Below are positions 21,489-24,575 of a DNA stretch of 24,575 nt, piece by piece. Position 1 is the stretch's first letter. The number at the start of each line of letters is the position of its first letter. Origin of the DNA: a virus. The notes under the pieces were generated by a model. It did no database searches and was not told the DNA's origin. It worked only from the letters and a program-made list of their open reading frames with translations. The DNA lies in IMG/VR virus record IMGVR_UViG_3300020185_000252, positions 1 to 24,575 of that record; one strand, given 5' to 3'. The position numbers and the translations under genes were made by a program.

Positions 21489-22798
21489 TATCTATCTCTC
21501 TTCTCTATTGTATCAAGTGACTCTATATAGGAGTCTTTCTTCAATAACACTTCCATGATATACTCATCCTCAAATTTATGGTTAATAGAGGTAACAAGGT
21601 ATTTACCTGATAGGTATTTGTCTTTACCACGTTCACTCTCTGCATTATCAACAGACTTCATTACATTACAAGTAATCACCATACCGACGGAGAGTTTAAA
21701 GTCACCGTATATATTAATGGTCAATACCGTACCATCCATGTTTTCTATATAGGCATTGGCCGTAAGCAAATCGGTATCATTTGGTGCATGGTAGTTAGAC
21801 CCACCGCTGACAGCTGAGGTGTTCAAACTCACATAAAAGTTAGTCGAATCGCGGTGCTCCTGTATGGCCCTGTCGTTTAGCTTCAGCCCAGTAGGTAGCA
21901 CGCCGTTCTTATTCAGCATAAGGTCCTTACCATACTCATACGTAGTCTTCTCATATGTCTTGGTAGCAATGTCAAGAGTGTGTAGCGTACTACTGTAGGC
22001 ACCATTCGCCGCATCGATATACTTCGACATGTTTAAATCGGTTGCAATCTTAAGTATCTTATTCTTTAATTGCTTTATATTCTCCTCAGAACCAACCGTT
22101 GTATTCATAAAAGGACTGTGCATATACTCGTTATGACTCTCCTTATTGATCATATTCTCATAGGAATCAAAGTGAATACCCTGGCCGAGTGTCTCATAGA
22201 AGAAGAAAGGACTTCCGTTGTCATAAGATCTCCTTGTTAACCAGTTAATTAGATACATTGGTCGCATCCGTGGGTATATACCTTTAATAGTTTGTTTAGT
22301 TTCTGTATTGATTGATAGTTCTTCTGGGTCGATTGCTAATACATCTGTACATATATTCTGTATTAACTGTCCTGGTACGTTATCAAAAGGTTTAGATATG
22401 GTGTGTAACTGGCTCATATACGCATGCTCAGAGATACATTTGAGTACATATGTCTGTGTGCCTGGCTTTAATTTGGCATACGACGATACCTCTGATATCC
22501 TAAACGAATGACTGTACTTGTCCGATTGGCCGTCTGCTAGCCTTCGTGTTATCAGTAGGTCCAGTACCTCTCCACTCACGACTTTTAGTTTTTCGAGCAC
22601 ATTTGCAGCATCCAGTATATTGATGTCACATTGCAATGAACCTGCATAGATACTCTCACGTATACTGATTTGTGCACACAGGTCTGTTATATCTCGCACT
22701 TCTCCATTACTGGCAGTGAGTATTACCTCTGCCAGGTTATATGATGATGGTATCAGTGCCTCAGATCCATTGGCCAGCTTACTATTGACTCTACTCAT
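21488..22798 (-). CDS. gp27: Baseplate hub protein gp27-like
   Basis: Length 436 residues, against 391 in T4. Near the N terminus ITDLCAQISIRESIYAGSLQ (residues 37-56), followed by INILDAANVLEKL, corresponds to the T4 gp27 segment TTLTMRDSLYGRN...FYDSKNIHTKM. The C terminus, FKLSVGMVITCNV (from residue 367) and SGKYLVTSINHKFEDEY, is the hub-domain ending shared with T4 gp27 (FNLTPGVKIIF...FYVDEVIHEL) and gpD-type hubs. In T4 a gp27 trimer forms the torus holding the gp5 spike and matches it to the tail tube; the neighbouring gp5-like gene fits. The ATG overlaps the gp53 stop by eight bases, and GAGG lies 12 bases upstream. Codon use is G+C-richer than in gp6-gp8. Confidence 0.85.
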   Translation of the reverse strand: MSRVNSKLANGSEALIPSSYNLAEVILTASNGEVRDITDLCAQISIRESIYAGSLQCDINILDAANVLEKLKVVSGEVLDLLITRRLADGQSDKYSHSFRISEVSSYAKLKPGTQTYVLKCISEHAYMSQLHTISKPFDNVPGQLIQNICTDVLAIDPEELSINTETKQTIKGIYPRMRPMYLINWLTRRSYDNGSPFFFYETLGQGIHFDSYENMINKESHNEYMHSPFMNTTVGSEENIKQLKNKILKIATDLNMSKYIDAANGAYSSTLHTLDIATKTYEKTTYEYGKDLMLNKNGVLPTGLKLNDRAIQEHRDSTNFYVSLNTSAVSGGSNYHAPNDTDLLTANAYIENMDGTVLTINIYGDFKLSVGMVITCNVMKSVDNAESERGKDKYLSGKYLVTSINHKFEDEYIMEVLLKKDSYIESLDTIEKRDR

Positions 22799-23612
22799 TG
22801 TTTATGATTGCCTCATATTTGTCTGCGAACTGTGTGATATACTTAGGATCTATCACTCTGATCTTTGATCTTGCCTCATTTGTATCGAATAGGTATGATC
22901 TATTGGTTCTAAATGATAACTCTCCGGTTGGCTCTCCTCCAGATATGAATATTCCGTTTGATACGACTCTTTTGGCCGGATCATCTGTACGGTAATATGA
23001 ATGAGGGGCATCCAGGTACTTATAGACGTCATATGTGTTGACACTATCCTCTGATTTGTTACCTGTTACACCTTCTGTTGCGTTTGATGGGCCTGGGGCG
23101 GAGGATCCAAGGAATGTTCCTACTACATCTTGCAAGACTAACTGATTCATATCAGAATTCTTCTTAATTAATATACCGGTTGCACCGCTGGTTGTACCTG
23201 TAATGGTCTCTCCTAACTGGAATCTACCTGATAGACTGTTGGGATATGAGGATATGACCCCAATATCGCCGGTCTCATCCACACTTGGGTTAGTCGTGAT
23301 CACGGTTCCGGCGAATTCCTCATCCATATAGTCATGAAGCTTCTCTTGGCTCATAGGCCAGGCGGCAAGACCATCATGCAGGAAGTCATTAATGACGAAG
23401 AATGTCCAGTAATACTGTGTTGTGCCATATAGGCGTTGTGATACGATGTCTGGCCTCTCGCCATTCTTGACACTATAGAAGGAATATGCATTGAGATCAT
23501 CTAGATATGCATCCAATGGGCGTGCTGACCTATAGATATCGACAACCTTTTGCAAGATACCATTGCGATCGAAGTCATAGTTTAACTGTGGAAATTGTCT
23601 GAAGTAACCCAT
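22791..23612 (-). CDS. gp53: Baseplate wedge protein gp53
   Basis: The N-terminal 100 residues are a clear gp53: YFRQFPQLNYDF, then DIYRSARPLDAYLDDLNAYS, RPDIVSQRLYGTTQYYWTFF (residues 53-72) and INDFLHDGLAAWPMSQEKLH. T4 gp53 has 196 residues; this has 273. Residues 129-170 hold a beta module (FQLGETITGTTSGATGILIK) of the type seen in gp8, the DUF4815-like protein and the giant fibre. It is followed by DAPHSYYRTDD and IRVIDPKYITQFADKYEAII. In T4, gp53 clamps the gp6-gp7-gp25 bundle and completes the wedge. Its ribosome-binding site lies inside the glycine codons at the end of the gene in front. Confidence 0.93.
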   Translation of the reverse strand: MGYFRQFPQLNYDFDRNGILQKVVDIYRSARPLDAYLDDLNAYSFYSVKNGERPDIVSQRLYGTTQYYWTFFVINDFLHDGLAAWPMSQEKLHDYMDEEFAGTVITTNPSVDETGDIGVISSYPNSLSGRFQLGETITGTTSGATGILIKKNSDMNQLVLQDVVGTFLGSSAPGPSNATEGVTGNKSEDSVNTYDVYKYLDAPHSYYRTDDPAKRVVSNGIFISGGEPTGELSFRTNRSYLFDTNEARSKIRVIDPKYITQFADKYEAIINNE

Positions 23613-23616
23613 ATTA

Positions 23617-24504
23617 TTATCCTCCTCCTAATTCAGCGGCACGATCAATAGAGGTATTTTGAAGATCGGCAGTATATTCTGCAGCCTCACCGGGAGTATC
23701 TGCAACTGCTCCAACTACATGACCTGCATCGTCGTAACCATCCTTATATACAAGATCTTCACCATATAGATCGTCCCTTGTGATTGAACGTACCTCTTGG
23801 AAGGTCATTGATAGGTCTATTTCGGTCGGTGCAGCACCCAATACACCATCATTTTCATGGAATGCATTGCCTGTTGCGTTATAATTTGCGCCCATACCAG
23901 TGAGATATGTGTCAATGATACGTGGCATGTATTTGTTTGGCTTACCACCTGACATGAATTCGATACGAAACGTAGGCGGATACTCTAGTGAACCTGTACC
24001 TCTTTCTTTTGGATACATGTATTTGCGAAATGCATTCTCTATCTTATGGGCAGTTAATGATTCTTCTTTTGATGTTGGTACTAGCTTAAATGCGAATTCG
24101 AATGATCTGACATTGACTCCTTCGAACGTTGTGGCAGTATATGGATTGACTACAAGGCCTGATTTGAGCTCGAATGCTGTTGCAACACCGCCGGCTGCAC
24201 CACCTCCTGCCTTGAATTTACTCGTTAACTTGGCAACAAGGTCTGATCCTGTCTTTGATTTAGTACCACCCGTACCTGCTCTACCACCAAGTCTTTTATC
24301 TGCTGCAAGAGCGCCGATTGAACCAAGTTCTGAGCTACCATAGTTCATGCTATCGTTTGATGCCATACCTATTGGAATGAATAGATGGATGTCTGTAAAT
24401 TCTCCCATTTCACCTCTCACCATAGAGAAAGACACGTGAGGAAAGCCTTCTTCTGATACTTTTGACCTCAGAGTCTCTGGGAACGTTAATATTGTGTGTG
24501 ACAT
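23617..24504 (-). CDS. Baseplate tail-tube cap/initiator protein (gp48/gp54 family)
   Basis: Length 295 residues. The signature block runs from VNPYTATTFEGVNVRSFEFA (residues 119-138) through LEYPPTFRIEF (173-183), KYMPRIIDTYLTGMGANYNA (191-210) and TEIDLSMTFQEVRSITRDDL (227-246). This is the conserved core of T4 gp48 (364 residues) and gp54 (320 residues), two related tube-like proteins that sit on the gp27 hub and start the tail tube. I cannot tell which one it is; the length is nearer gp54, and no second copy is in the window. Residues 72-107 are a Gly/Ala/Lys-rich loop. The ATG has AAGG five to six bases upstream, and a late-promoter match lies 48 bases upstream. Confidence 0.85.
   Translation of the reverse strand: MSHTILTFPETLRSKVSEEGFPHVSFSMVRGEMGEFTDIHLFIPIGMASNDSMNYGSSELGSIGALAADKRLGGRAGTGGTKSKTGSDLVAKLTSKFKAGGGAAGGVATAFELKSGLVVNPYTATTFEGVNVRSFEFAFKLVPTSKEESLTAHKIENAFRKYMYPKERGTGSLEYPPTFRIEFMSGGKPNKYMPRIIDTYLTGMGANYNATGNAFHENDGVLGAAPTEIDLSMTFQEVRSITRDDLYGEDLVYKDGYDDAGHVVGAVADTPGEAAEYTADLQNTSIDRAAELGGG
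23621..23628 (-). promoter_or_regulatory. Ribosome-binding site for gp53 within upstream glycine codons
   Basis: GGAGGAGG on the minus strand, eight bases before the gp53 ATG. It is formed by the three terminal GGA glycine codons of the gp48/gp54-type gene, so the C-terminal Gly-Gly-Gly may be kept for its RNA sequence rather than for the protein. Confidence 0.7.
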
Positions 24505-24519
24505 ATGCCTTTTTACCTT

Positions 24520-24527
24520 TATAAATA
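24520..24527 (+). promoter_or_regulatory. T4-type late promoter octamer, plus strand
   Basis: Exact TATAAATA on the plus strand, 32 bases before the plus-strand ATG at 24560. It is the only plus-strand copy I found in the window, and it faces the only plus-strand gene. Confidence 0.55.
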
Positions 24528-24552
24528 GTAATACATTTAATAACTATAGATC

Positions 24553-24560
24553 TATTTATA
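24553..24560 (-). promoter_or_regulatory. T4-type late promoter octamer for the minus-strand baseplate operon
   Basis: Exact TATAAATA on the minus strand (TATAAATAGATC), 48 bases before the ATG at 24504. The octamer overlaps the first base of the divergent plus-strand gene's ATG. Confidence 0.65.
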
Positions 24561-24575
24561 TGGCTTACAAAGGTA
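24560..24575 (+). CDS. Start of a divergent plus-strand gene, possibly head-completion protein gp4
   Basis: The plus strand opens ATG GCT TAC AAA GGT at the window edge (MAYKG). Gp4 head-completion proteins of marine T4-like phages commonly open with MAYKG-like residues as I recall them, and in T4 gene 4 lies next to gene 53. Five residues cannot prove this. No clear ribosome-binding site is visible upstream, but a late-promoter octamer lies at a suitable distance. Confidence 0.35.

Noticed and set aside
23900-24343. Plus-strand frame of 147 codons opposite the cap/initiator gene
   Set aside because: The minus-strand frame carries the conserved gp48/gp54 segments over the same bases; the antisense product is low-complexity and unrecognisable.

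Overview
The window reads as the baseplate and tail-fibre module of a T4-like marine myovirus. Relatives that I recognise are the T4-type cyanophages (Kyanoviridae) and pelagiphages. The reasons are an almost complete run of T4 baseplate homologues (gp48/gp54, gp53, gp27, gp5, gp25, gp6, gp7, gp8), a cyanophage-type DUF4815-like giant structural protein in place of T4 gp9-gp12, A+T-rich DNA, and a T4-type late promoter octamer (TATAAATA) repeated at gene junctions. The host cannot be read from this window.

Layout. All genes but one lie on the minus strand and are transcribed from right to left. At the far right (24505-24559) is a short divergent control region. A plus-strand gene starts at 24560 and runs out of the window; its first five codons resemble T4-type gp4. 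Going left come the gp48/gp54 tail-tube cap/initiator (24504-23617), gp53 (23612-22791), gp27 hub (22798-21488), gp5 spike (21417-20680), gp25 (20662-20213), gp6 (20206-18338), gp7 (18336-15907), gp8 (15894-14509), the 1763-residue DUF4815-like protein (14480-9189), a 76-residue coiled-coil protein (9176-8946), a 2488-residue fibre with a C-terminal S74 chaperone (8946-1480), a 113-residue BppU-like protein (1467-1126), an 81-residue protein (1126-881) and the start of another fibre-type protein (881 to beyond position 1). A possible 24-codon ORF fills the gap between gp27 and gp5. Genes are packed with overlaps or gaps of a few bases. No stretch over 300 bases lacks a gene, and I see no tRNA, CRISPR array, insertion sequence or convincing terminator.

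How they work together. In T4, gp5 and gp27 form the central hub and membrane-puncturing spike, gp48 and gp54 cap it and start the tail tube, and gp6, gp7, gp8, gp25 and gp53 build the wedges around the hub. The genes to the left of gp8 probably encode the outer baseplate and receptor-binding fibres. They replace T4 gp9-gp12 and are the part expected to vary with host.

Most notable: seven exact TATAAATA octamers on the minus strand, all at gene junctions; a divergent promoter pair that fires inward across its own leaders; beta-rich modules shared among neighbouring baseplate genes; a giant fibre built from several repeat families; a G+C-rich hub block; and the micro-ORF bridging gp27 and gp5. 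All homology statements rest on motifs recognised by eye; no database search was run.
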